Source: Agapanthus africanus (lineage: Eukaryota > Streptophyta > Magnoliopsida > Asparagales > Amaryllidaceae). Taken from it: a stretch of 64,000 nt of DNA. A program made the position numbers and the translations under genes. This document shows, one piece after another, positions 1 through 8,740 of this stretch. Under the pieces are notes generated by a model. That model saw nothing but the letters and a program-made list of their open reading frames with translations. It was not told the DNA's origin and made no database searches. Within the stretch, counting starts at the first letter, position 1, and every line of letters starts with the position of its first letter. The stretch spans positions 598,184,410 through 598,248,409 of the forward strand of contig CM057344.1 in the NCBI GenBank assembly GCA_030015575.1, in the 5' to 3' direction.

Positions 1-67
1 GAGGAAGCAGGAGCATCGGCAGCTGGCGGAATATCCGCGTCATTTGGCGGGAACGGCATTGAGGTTC
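1..67 (-). CDS. Exon 3 of the antisense PMD gene, cut by the window edge
   Basis: Stop-free in the frame inherited from exon 2 to base 1, encoding a Pro/Ala/Asp-rich stretch. The rest of the gene, and the 5' half of element A, lie left of the window. Confidence 0.5.
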
Positions 68-139
68 CTGCGATAAAAAGGGAGAGGTTAGATCGAACAT
101 AACACAAGGAAAATGAAAACTTGATGAATTGAAACTTAC
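68..139 (-). other. Intron 2 of the antisense PMD gene (72 bp)
   Basis: Minus-strand donor CTTA|GTAAGT is a strong plant donor; acceptor TTTTTATCGCAG|GAACC has a T-rich tract. The frame of exon 2 continues open into 67-1. Confidence 0.6.
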
Positions 140-220
140 TAAGGCCTAAAGACGCTCTAAGGCGTTCCTCCTCTTGGAAGGTCTTGAGGGAAGCGGCAAT
201 GGCTTCTTCAGTTGTGATGC
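140..220 (-). CDS. Exon 2 of the antisense PMD gene (81 bp)
   Basis: Between two consensus splice sites lies a stop-free exon of 81 bases encoding a Glu/Ala/Leu-rich helical segment (ITTEEAIAASLKTFQEEER and on). It enters in phase 1 and leaves in phase 1, consistent with both flanking introns. This agreement of frame and splice sites is the main support for splicing. Confidence 0.55.
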
Positions 221-302
221 CTATTGGAAGAAAAGAAGGGAAAATGTTAATCAAAGGCAACAAGAAAGACATGATGCAATGGAAAATGCGACTAGTGATT
301 AC
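221..302 (-). other. Intron 1 of the antisense PMD gene (82 bp)
   Basis: On the minus strand the donor reads GCATCAG|GTAATC and the acceptor TTTTCTTCCAATAG|GCATC, with a T-rich tract before the AG. Removing the 82 bases keeps the reading frame open into the next exon (phase 1), whereas unspliced the frame stops at once with TAG. Confidence 0.65.
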
Positions 303-1382
303 CTGATGCCGCAAGCTTAGCCAGCCATGCGTCATGCCTCGCCAACCGCTCCGAAGGTTCGAGGGCGGCCTCCAAATCCGTGTCATCCGGCATGACTAAT
401 CCCTCATTAGTCCCGTATTCACTCAGGCCCTCAGCATAGGGAGCATGGGGTTCCTGACCGAACGCGACGTCAGCGGCAAAGAGCGACTTCTTTTTCTTCT
501 GCCCACCAACCCTGGGTGCACCCGGGATCGACTTACTCTTAGCAGCCACCTTGGGACGGCGGGTCCCGATGTCCGCACCCACACCAGACTCCGGCGAGGC
601 TACAACCACTGTCTCCACTGGAGCACAGGGCGCCGGAGGTGCATCTGCAATATCGGGGAGCGGCAATTCGTGCAGAGGACTCTGCGCACGCGGTGGTCCG
701 ACTCTGTCATCTTTTAATGGAGGCACTACCGGGGTCCTCGGCACCAGAGGAGCTTTGCGGTCGCTGCCGGGAGGTGCACCTTTACGGTCGACCAACATCG
801 CCTCTCTTCCTTTATAACGGCTCCCGTGGAATGATTGTACCACTCTTTATATACATTGAGGAGTCGTGGAGCGCAGGCCGGCGCAATGATAAAAAAATGA
901 GAACCCGTGTTCAGGCGCATGAAGTGATGCGGCGCGTTCTCCATCCCTTCTTCAGTGGCAGCGGGTTCCAGTAGGAAAGCTTCCAAGGGTACCCCTTGAT
1001 CGTAACCCAGTTGTTGGGCGAAACGATGCGGGTTGTATCTCATGAAATTCGCCGCACCATTCTGCCTGAAGACTAGGAAGCCCGGTCTAATAGAATATAA
1101 GTGGAGGGTCTCCCGGGCCGTCAAAACTGAGGCTCCATCCTTAAAAGAGTCTTGTAATGGTCGCACCGCAGTGGTGTACGCCTTTCCAATAGTCAATACC
1201 TTGTCAATGAAGGACATCCCGGCTCTAACGGTATGAGGGCGAAAGAGTAAACCCCTGGCGTTCCATGGCGATGGAGTCACAATTGATGCACCAATCAGCT
1301 GTATGATGCGAGGGAAACCGCACTTGTCGAAGAACGAGGGCCTTTTGTGCATGCCGAAGACACCCGCCGTGAGTAGCTCGAG
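303..1382 (-). pseudogene. PMD-like antisense gene, C-terminal part of exon 1 (after amber stop, one frame change)
   Basis: After the TAG at 1383 the same frame runs on to 726 (208 codons from an internal ATG at 1352). Around 800-843 the credible coding frame changes: a second frame, open from 843 down to 292, gives a Pro/Ala-rich tail with a KKKK basic cluster. The change of frame over the shared 726-843 segment looks like a small indel near position 800-810. A cryptic intron is the alternative. The tail reaches a splice donor at 302/301 (CAG|GTAATC on the minus strand), so the stop at 292 lies in an intron and is not the natural end. No enzyme motif is visible in this half. Confidence 0.5.
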
Positions 1383-2630
1383 CTACGATACAAAATAGTG
1401 CATCGGGAAGACCACGTGTTGTACCCCAGGCTCATTAGCATTCGCTGCTCGACTGAGGCCATGATATAAGTGTGCCAAGTCGGCGATCCCAACGGCCACT
1501 TTTACCCCGATGGTCATCCGGTGGGCTCGGTAAAAGACAGAGGGCCGCATATGGTGAGAGTGCATTGGGATTGCAAACCAACTCAGCCATAACCCGAGAA
1601 ATCCTAAGAAAAAGGCCTCCTCGTCCATCCCAGGGGCTGCAATTTCTACAAAAGACATGGTCGGGAAGTCCGGAAGGAAAAAACCCTTTTGGTCTATTTC
1701 CTTCGCCGGCAGGTTATCCAAACCTAGACCGAAAGGGCCATCCAGGGTAGCAAACTTGGCAGCTTCTGATGAGAGGACGCTTGGGCGAAGGAACCGAGCG
1801 ATGAAATCCTCAAAGTTAACTCCGCGACTCCCATGTTCAATGAAAAGGGCCTCATAGATGTTCAACACTTTAATCAAGCTTGGGAATTGGTGTTGAACAG
1901 CATTCTCCGACGTGGGCCCCCTTACCAACGGCTTAGCACCAAAGACATACTCGTCTGTCGGGAGCAACTCCTCATAGTGCTCCCCTATAACCGGTAAACC
2001 GGAGACTTCTGTGAACTCCTCCAGAGAAATCGACACTTCCCGATCCATTGCGAGGAAAGTGTGAGTGGGGATGTTCCACTGCTCCAAGAAGGCCTTGAAC
2101 CACCAGGTGGGAAGCGTGGGATACTGGAAGAGGGAGACATAAACTGCGGTATACAATCCTAATCTTATCAACTGCGACTTCTTCGTCGACATGATATACC
2201 GAGCCCATGGCAGGTAGCCGATCGGGTGGCGGGGGATCAGACCTATGTTATATGATTGCCCCCAAGGTCGTGCCTCACCTTGACAGATACGACGTCCCAG
2301 GATATCCAAAACCATGGGACGCTGAACCGGAATCGCATCTATGGAGGGATGTAGAAAGCTCTTCGAGGTCCAATCGGCCATCTCCACGGCATACTGCACC
2401 GGGGGTGGACTGGCGTAGTGGATCGCTGTGATGGGTTCTGACGGTACTGCGCATGTGAAGCTCCGTCGGCCCATGATAATCTGATTGTACCATGACCCCC
2501 AAAGGTGGAGACTCTTATATTCCGGGTCGTGGTCCCTAATCATGACTAAAACCTCGCGATCCAAGGGCGCTTCGGGAAACCCTTCCTCCGAGCGAGCGAA
2601 CGGGAACGAAGTGTCGAAAGACATAGTCAC
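1383..2630 (-). CDS. Plant-mobile-domain (PMD)-like antisense gene of element A, N-terminal part
   Basis: Open for 415 codons from the ATG at 2630. The central part (about residues 170-240) runs from a WWFKAFLEQWN segment through THTF, EVSISLEEF and SGLPVIGE, matching the pattern of plant mobile domain proteins (the family of MAIN and MAIN-like). PMD genes are known as extra, often antisense, genes between pol and the 3' LTR of Tat-lineage Ty3/gypsy elements. That fits here: the plus-strand LTR of A lies 0.9 kb away at 3563. The host-protein role is in development and silencing; the role in transposons is unknown. The frame stops at TAG 1383-1385 but stays open beyond it in the same frame, so this is probably the N-terminal two thirds of a longer protein. 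PMD assignment is by motif reading only. Confidence 0.7.
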   Translation of the reverse strand: MTMSFDTSFPFARSEEGFPEAPLDREVLVMIRDHDPEYKSLHLWGSWYNQIIMGRRSFTCAVPSEPITAIHYASPPPVQYAVEMADWTSKSFLHPSIDAIPVQRPMVLDILGRRICQGEARPWGQSYNIGLIPRHPIGYLPWARYIMSTKKSQLIRLGLYTAVYVSLFQYPTLPTWWFKAFLEQWNIPTHTFLAMDREVSISLEEFTEVSGLPVIGEHYEELLPTDEYVFGAKPLVRGPTSENAVQHQFPSLIKVLNIYEALFIEHGSRGVNFEDFIARFLRPSVLSSEAAKFATLDGPFGLGLDNLPAKEIDQKGFFLPDFPTMSFVEIAAPGMDEEAFFLGFLGLWLSWFAIPMHSHHMRPSVFYRAHRMTIGVKVAVGIADLAHLYHGLSRAANANEPGVQHVVFPMHYFVS

Positions 2631-3562
2631 TGCAAGAAAAAAGAAATTAGCCGTTAGTGTTGTAATTCCAACGCTTGGCGTTTGAAAAAATTTATTAATT
2701 AACTAATTAAATTAAAGATTAATTAAATTAAAATTAATTAATTACACCACACAGCAGTGCAGCGGGTAGGGGACCAAATGGGGACCCACAAAAACTGGAT
2801 GACAGTGCCTCATGTAATAAGACAGCCCCATCATTGGTTGAGACTGTCGATTAATGAAAAGACCCCCAAGAGAATATTCTCATCAATGGAAAATCCCTAG
2901 AGACAAGAAGAAAATCTCCTCTTTCAGAGTAAAGCTCTGTCACAGAGTGACACTTGTCAAACTCTGGTCTCAGGGGAATAGGATTCCTTAAAAGAGCATA
3001 GCTCTGTGGTAATAATGGAAAGATCCATCAAAAATTTTTAACACTTAAAAGAATTAAAAATTTTGGAATCTTGAAAAATCCATGAAAACTTATAATAAGT
3101 TTTTCATTTTTCAGATCCAAAAGGTCTACATTTGATCCAAGAGCAAAGCTCTGTTCATGGGTGAGAACCCATGAACAAGATCTCTGTAGATCTATAAGTT
3201 TTTGAGAGTAAAGCTCTGTTTATGAAACCCCAATGGGGATTTCTTTAGATCAAAAGATCTGTGAGAGCAAAGCTCTTTTAGTTAAGATTGATATGAATTA
3301 ATATTGAATTAATTTAATTTAATTTAAATTAATTTTACCTAAAGTTTCTAACTTTGGAAATGAGCAAAGCTCTGAAGTTCTTAAGCAAGAGCAAAGCTCT
3401 GGAAAATCAAAATCTTGAAAAATGGTGAAGATTTTCTGAGGGTCAGAGGTCCTATTTATAAGGCGCTTGCTCCCTTCAGCTCACCCGTTGATCCAACGGT
3501 CAGGAGCTTGCCACCGCTGCACTCACGTGCGTGCCACGTGAGCGCAACGGTGGGGGGACATT
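2631..3562 (+). other. Non-coding 3' region of element A with repeated AGAGC hairpins
   Basis: No gene. It is A+T-rich, with TTAATT runs at 2690-2745 and 3290-3340. The inverted repeat AGAGC-AAA-GCTCT recurs, exact or near-exact, at about 2926, 2993, 3143, 3207, 3264, 3363 and 3389, and again inside the LTR at 3578 and 3699. One perfect hairpin has stem GTTCATGGGT / ACCCATGAAC and a GAGA loop (about 3153-3176). This region must also hold the promoter of the antisense PMD gene on the minus strand; AT-rich candidates exist but none stands out. Confidence 0.6.
3549..3562 (+). promoter_or_regulatory. Polypurine tract of element A
   Basis: GGTGGGGGGACATT lies directly before TGTT of the LTR. B has GTGGGGGGCATT and C has GATGGGGGGCACTT at the same place. 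This is the expected primer site for plus-strand DNA synthesis and marks 3563 as the start of a 3' LTR. Confidence 0.75.
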
Positions 3563-3646
3563 TGTTTCCCCCAATCAGAGCAAAGCTCTGTTGAAATTCA
3601 AAATTCAAATTTTGAAGCAACGCTTCAAATCCTGGGCGCAACGCGC

Positions 3647-4660
3647 CACGTGTCAGGCGCTGATACGTCAGCGTAGCGTACGAGACAGCGCGCCCAATCA
3701 GAGCAAAACTCTATTTAAAACAAAATTAAAACAAGCAACGTTTCAGATGCGCTAGAGCAGTTGCGCTGCGCGACACGTGTCGGTGCAGATGCGCTAGCGC
3801 AGTTGCGCTGCGCGACACGTGTCGGCGCAGTTGCGCAAGCGCAGGTGCGCTGCGCTTTGCGCTGCTGCGCTGTGCTTTGCGCTGCTTGACACGTATCATG
3901 CGCTGGGGCGTTTGCGCCAAACAGAATTAAATTCGAGTAAGATTTTTCTGTTCTTGTTAAAAAAAGAAGATTGCCTTTTGTAAAACAGAAACCCTTGGAT
4001 CAAAAATCCAACGGTGGAGAAAATTCCCCAAATCACTCAGAAAAAGATCTCTTTAACAAATTTATGAGCACTATATAAAGGCCCCTAGACCTCAATTCAA
4101 AGGCATCAACATTTGGTGAGAAATCAAAAATTTCAAACAGAGAGAACTCTGAAGAAATTTCAAGAAAAAAAGAAGGTAAAAGACCTTTTAGATAGAAGAA
4201 TTTCTTCTAACAGATCATTGATCTAAGAACAAGATCAATGATTTTCAATAAAAATAATAATAATAATAATAGTGCTTTGCACTTATGAACCATTGGTTCT
4301 CTATGATCAAGAAAAATAAGAAACATTTGTTTTTCTTTATCTAAATTGGATCAAGAAATCAAAAAGTGCTTTGCACTTCTTTTATGAACCTTTGGTTCTA
4401 GACTCTAAAAGATTCTCAAGTTAATAGTGCCTTGCACTTGTAAATCTGCACTGTTGCGCTCTTAGGTTGGCGCAAGCCACCAGAGAGCGCCACGTGTCAG
4501 CATCTGAACCACTTGCGCTATGCGCTTTAAAATAGAGCTTTGCTCTCTGAAATTGGCGCAACTCACCAGAGCGCGCCACGTGTCAGCGGCGCAGCAGCGC
4601 AGCACACTGGTGCAGCGCACTGCGCTAACTGCGCTTGCGCTTACCAGAGCGTGACACGTG
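3647..4660 (+). promoter_or_regulatory. Cluster of CACGTG (G-box) sites in LTR A
   Basis: CACGTG lies at 3647, 3774, 3816, 4491, 4577 and 4655 in LTR A, with another at 3535 just upstream, mostly in the context GCCACGTGTC or GACACGTGTC, embedded in GCGC-rich micro-repeats. G-box/ABRE cores are bound by bZIP and bHLH factors in plants. The sites flank the TATA box on both sides. Confidence 0.6.
4072..4079 (+). promoter_or_regulatory. TATA box of LTR A
   Basis: TATATAAA followed by GGCCCC, identical in context to the boxes of both B LTRs. It divides U3 (3563-4071) from R/U5. Confidence 0.7.
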
Positions 4661-4939
4661 TCATCACCACAAGCGCTTGCGCTCAGTGATTAGTGCAAAG
4701 CGTCTGACAAATGCAATGCATTTCTTTTACTAAAGGGCCAGGCCCAAATCAGAAAGGCCTAGCAGGCCAAATTAAATTGCAATGCAATAAAAAAGGCAGA
4801 GCCCAGGTAAAATTGGTGCTCTGCATCATTTATAAATAAGCAAAGCCTAAAACAAACTGATGCTATGCATCCTTTATGGGCAGAGCCCAATCAAAAATAG
4901 AAAGTAATGCAATGCATTATTTAAACATGGGTAAAGCCC
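4271..4939 (+). repeat. String of mini-hairpins in LTR A
   Basis: Consecutive short inverted repeats with 4-6 bp stems and mostly 3-nt loops: AGTGC-TTT-GCACT 4271, GAACC-ATT-GGTTC 4287, AAGTGC-TTT-GCACTT 4364, GAACC-TTT-GGTTC 4386, AGTGC-CTT-GCACT 4425, GCGC-TAT-GCGC 4515, AGAGC-TTT-GCTCT 4534, AATGC-AAT-GCATT about 4710, GGCCT-AGC-AGGCC 4756, GATGC-TAT-GCATC 4859, GGGC-AGA-GCCC 4878, AATGC-AAT-GCATT 4906, GGGT-AAA-GCCC 4929. The region is non-coding. Confidence 0.7.
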
Positions 4940-5159
4940 TAGCACAGGTCTAATAGACCAAAAACAAATAAAAGTGTTGAATATTTTTCAACTGGACTTA
5001 GCCCAATCATGGCCGTAAGTTCTCAAACTAAATTGACTGAGCAAAATTGCTCTCCTAAATCAATTTACCTCCGGTTCGAGGGTACATCTCCGAACTCCTC
5101 TGACACCTATCGTTGTAATCCCTCGACGACGTCAGAGAGGTGACGGGTCCCAACGACCA

Positions 5160-5840
5160 CACATCAATACGGACTGCGGGGTCTTTAAACTCGTGGACCG
5201 AGACGTCCTTAAACTAATGCCGGACCGAAACGTCCTTAAACTAATATTCGTCCCAAAATGGGAACGTTGGACCGAAACGTCCTTAAACTAATAATGGACC
5301 ACCACGTCCCTAAACTGGCGATTGACCACCACGTCCTTAAACTGGAACACGGACCACCACGTCCCTAAACTGGAACAATAGAGCCTCCAAATGCTCTTTT
5401 GCTGGATCTAAACGATCCCATTTAAGTTGATTTTAGCCCCAAACACGGCTAACGTATCCTTAAACATTCAAATGGACTATAAAACTCCAAATCAACTTTG
5501 GTTCAAGGGTAGATCTCCGAACTCCTTTGACACCTATCGTTGTAATCCTTCAACGACGTCAGAGAGGCGACGAGTCCCGACAACCACACATCGATACGGA
5601 CCGCGGGGTCCTTAAACTCGTGGACCGAAACGTCCTTAAACTAATATCGGACCGAAACGTGCTTAAACTAATGTCGGACCGAAACGTCCTTAAACTAATA
5701 TCGGAACGAAACGTCCTTAAACTAATGTCGGAACGAAACGCCCTTAAACTAATGTCGGAACGAAACGTCCTTAAACTAATAATAGACCACCACGTCCCTA
5801 AACTGGCGATGGACCACCACGTCCCTAAACTAGAACAATA
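5160..5840 (+). repeat. GGAC-N6-GTCC hairpin arrays in LTR A
   Basis: Two arrays (5160-5370 and 5595-5840) of units of about 23-30 bp, each with GGAC, six variable bases, GTCC, then (C)TTAAACT. The loop is CGAAAC, CACCAC, CGCGGG and others. The arrays belong to the 0.43-0.46 kb block that recurs at 5073, 5500 and 5960. Open frames across the array are by-products of the repeat. Confidence 0.65.
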
Positions 5841-6578
5841 GAGCCTCCAAATGCTCTTTTGCCGGATCTAAACGATCCCGTTTAAGTTGATCTTAGCCCT
5901 AAACACGACTAACGTATCCTTAAACATTCAAATGGACTATAAAACTCCAAATCAACTTTGGTTCAAGGGTACATCTCCTAACTCCTCTGATACCTATCGT
6001 TGTAATCCTTCAACGACGTCAGAGAAGTGACGAGTCCCGACGGCCATATATTAAATGGATCACCACGATAAGTTGATCTTAGTCTCAAAACAGGACTAAC
6101 GCATCCTTAACGAATGTTTAAGTTGATCTTAGCCTCAATACGGCTAACGTATCCTTAAACTAAAAACACCAAACCCAATCTATGTAAATACGGATTTGGA
6201 CTAATTCGCGTCTTACGGGCGACGGCATTACTCAGTCTCCGTATACAATCCACGGGCAACCACAAACAAAACAAACACACACGAAGTGAAATTATGGAGA
6301 AGGAGAAAGTGGCTGCTGCGATGCGGTAGCGTAATTAACTGCAGGGGCTTGCGCCTGCAGAGAAGAGCGTCCCCACAATCAAAAACCCCTCTAGCGAGGG
6401 GGAATCTGACGAAATCTGCTATATCGGCCGCATCCGTCTAAACTTCCGATACACGGTGCCATAAATCAACTCGGCATTTTCGGAGAGGTAGAAGGATAAA
6501 ACCATATAGCATCTGCCCCGAATCTCAGGCAAGACGTCCTCACGTCGTCGTCGCCGCCATTCGAAGGGGAACAGAACA

Positions 6579-6681
6579 CATTCGCTAGCCACTCCGAATA
6601 GGGCACATTCCGAATGAAGTTGGTGGCGAGGAGCCGATCTACCTCATCGTCGATAGCCTTCTGTTTGACCGGGGCGAAGCT
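6579..6681 (-). pseudogene. Start of reverse transcriptase of element H, cut by element A
   Basis: After a TGA just beyond 6690 in the minus-strand protease/RT frame, the same frame continues with the conserved plant gypsy pre-RT pattern (FAPVKQKAIDDEVDRLL, then EWLANV). It stops being retroviral exactly where LTR A begins. The remaining RT, RNase H and integrase of H would lie left of A, outside the window. The stop replaces an Arg codon usual here, consistent with CGA to TGA. Confidence 0.7.
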
Positions 6682-7587
6682 TCACTTTTTCTGTCTGACG
6701 GGTCGGGCCGTAGGATCTACCCCGAGCTTGTGAGATATAACTTTGGGGTCGATCCTAGGCATGTTAGCAGGCGCCCAGGTAAACACGTCGGAGTTGTTCC
6801 TGAGGAAACGAACCAGGTCATCTCGCTGAGTGCCCGTCAGAAGCGACCCGATCTGAACGAGTTTTTCGTCGTCCTCTTCTACGTGGGGGACCTCTGTCAG
6901 AGGATCCACCGTGGTTCCTCGGATCTTTTTTTGCTCATCTCGAGTGTCTAGAGAACCCCTGATGTCACCCTCGCCTTCGGCATCGTCGGCCGTCCTCTCC
7001 GATGAAGATGTTGCGGTGAAGCAAACCTTTGCAATTCGCTGGTCTCCATAGACCTGACCTATCCCTCCCTGGTCGAGAGGGAACTTCATCGCCAGGTGGT
7101 AGGTTAATATCTGGGACCGGAGGGAGTTCAGCGTAGGGCGGCCGAGGAGGATGTTGTAAGCCGATGGAATTCTCGCTACGATGAATTCCACCGGCAATGT
7201 CCGCGTACGGCCGACCTCCCCGACGTTGAATTGTAGAGTGATTACCCCTTCCGCCGGGATGGACTGGTTGGTGAATCCTGAAAGGACGTGGGAGGTCGGT
7301 CTCAGGTCTGCCGCTGTGAACCCCATGCGCAGGAAGCAGTCGTAGAAGAGAATGTCTGCCGAGCTTCCAGAGTCGACCAGGATCCTGTGAACCTCGTATT
7401 GATGGACCCGGGCCGTAATCACCAGGGGGTCGTTGTGGGGTAGGGATATGCCGTGAAAGTCCCCGTCGTCAAAAGTAATTGGCTCGGTCTCCCTGGCCTT
7501 CTTCCTCGGACGAATGTCGGCCTCCGGGGCTGGCGTGGGGTGCTGAGTCTCATAGGTACTTGACGTACCCCCCGCCGTCTTGACCAT
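6682..7587 (-). CDS. pol: Aspartic protease and linker to reverse transcriptase of element H (Tat-like Ty3/gypsy)
   Basis: A 301-codon open frame. Residues about 70-76 hold the aspartic protease active site VDSGSSADILF. A second protease landmark, YNILLGRPTLN, follows about 75 residues later. The C-terminal part (KLGVDPTARPVRQKK) is the lead-in to the reverse transcriptase of Tat/Retand-type Ty3/gypsy elements. The frame is continuous upstream to 7723 and then, across the insertion of B, with the H gag start at 31712-32118. The protease would mature the Gag-Pol polyprotein in virus-like particles. The frame ends at a nonsense codon, so the copy is not functional. Confidence 0.85.
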   Translation of the reverse strand: MVKTAGGTSSTYETQHPTPAPEADIRPRKKARETEPITFDDGDFHGISLPHNDPLVITARVHQYEVHRILVDSGSSADILFYDCFLRMGFTAADLRPTSHVLSGFTNQSIPAEGVITLQFNVGEVGRTRTLPVEFIVARIPSAYNILLGRPTLNSLRSQILTYHLAMKFPLDQGGIGQVYGDQRIAKVCFTATSSSERTADDAEGEGDIRGSLDTRDEQKKIRGTTVDPLTEVPHVEEDDEKLVQIGSLLTGTQRDDLVRFLRNNSDVFTWAPANMPRIDPKVISHKLGVDPTARPVRQKK

Positions 7588-7723
7588 GATTTTTGACGAG
7601 CCTCGGTTCTTTTCAGTGAGGTTCCTTACGCCCCCCAGTGGGGTTGTTTTTGAGCTGTCGTAGAGAGTCTCACGTGCGCGCCCCCGACGAGGGAGGGGGT
7701 GCAGGTCATGCCTGCGAACAGGC
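7588..7723 (-). pseudogene. Gag-protease junction of element H
   Basis: The frame of the H protease is open through this stretch to the B insertion at 7723. Its Arg/His-rich and Thr/Lys/Asn-rich sequence has no gag core domain or zinc knuckle. With the insertion removed (one copy of CAGGC kept) the frame joins that of 31712-32118 without shift, so the gag core is absent from H itself. Confidence 0.6.
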
Positions 7724-8310
7724 TGGTCCTGCCAAAATTTTGGCTCACAACCTGCTCTCTTATAAAAAAAATAATAATAATATAAAATAATAATAAAATA
7801 AAAAATGAAGGGAAAAACTCCACATGCAAAGAATGTAACAAATGCCTAGAAGCCAAGAGTTAAAAAATGAAGCAATGCTTCAGATCCGGCGCTAGGCGCG
7901 TTGCACGCCACGTGTCAAACACGGGTGCGCTAGCGCAGGCTGCACTGCGCTCTGCGCTGCGTGCCACGTGTCAAACGTAGGTGCGCTAGCGCAAAGTGCG
8001 CTGCGCTCTGAGCAGCGCACCACGTGGAAAGCACGGGTGCGCCAGCGCACCACGTGCAAAGCACGGGTGCGCCAGCGCTGGAATTATAAAATTCCCCACC
8101 GTTAGATCAAAAGATCTAATAATAATGATAAATCATTAATTAATCAGAATTAAAACTCTGTTATGGAAAGATTTTTCCAATCTTGTTAAAAACAAGAAGA
8201 TTGCCTTCTGTAAAACAGAAGCCCTAGGATCAAAGATCCAATGGTGGGGAAATATCCCCAAATCAATCAGAGAAAGATCTATTTAACTGATTCAACAAAT
8301 CAGCTGGCCC

Positions 8311-8318
8311 TATATAAA
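8311..8318 (+). promoter_or_regulatory. TATA box of LTR B (5' copy)
   Basis: TATATAAAGGCCCC, conserved at 29657 in the 3' LTR and at 4072 in LTR A. Confidence 0.7.
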
Positions 8319-8465
8319 GGCCCCAAGACCTAAAGTCTGATATAGAGAAATCCTCCTACAAACTTTGAGAAAACTAAAAAGAAAGAGAGCAAGCACTTAA
8401 AAGAAGATCATTTCTTCAAGGTAAAAAGAATGATTCTTGCACAAAGAGATGAAATCATCTCATAA

Positions 8466-8740
8466 AAAAAAAGAACTATCTTCTAAAAAAGATCATAGAT
8501 CTATAAAGACCAAGATCTTTGATAAAAAAGAGATCAAAAGATATCATCATAAAAACAAAAGAAGTATTTACTTCATTCACAGATCATTGATCTACAAAGG
8601 CAGCGCCTTTTTATAAATAAGAACTATTGTTCTTGAATCTTGAGGCAAAGCCTCCTCTTAAAAAGAACATAAACTTGTTCTCTGATCATAAATTTGATCA
8701 AATGCGCTTTGCGCTATTGGAAAGTGCCTTACACTCTTGA
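8466..8740 (+). repeat. Mini-hairpin string in LTR B
   Basis: Successive inverted repeats such as AGATC-ATA-GATCT, AGATC-ATT-GATCT, AAAGGC-AGC-GCCTTT, AAGAAC-TATT-GTTCTT, GAGGC-AAA-GCCTC, GATCA-TAAATT-TGATC and GCGC-TTT-GCGC. The 3' LTR keeps the series at about 29810-30060. The design is that of LTR A with different stems. Confidence 0.65.

Larger units (their letters stand above)
3563..6578 (+). repeat. 3' LTR of element A (about 3.0 kb)
   Basis: It starts TGTTTCCCCC after the polypurine tract and ends ...GAACA where the open frame of the minus-strand H reverse transcriptase resumes. Its order of parts matches the B LTRs (7724-10398): G-box cluster, TATATAAAGGCCCC, mini-hairpin string, GGAC-N6-GTCC array, then the GTATACAATCCACGGG motif, though sequence identity is only partial. 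It is longer than the B LTR mainly because a block of about 0.43-0.46 kb is repeated (starts 5073, 5500, 5960). The other LTR is left of the window, so the target duplication (CATTC at 6579-6583 on this side) cannot be checked. Confidence 0.75.
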
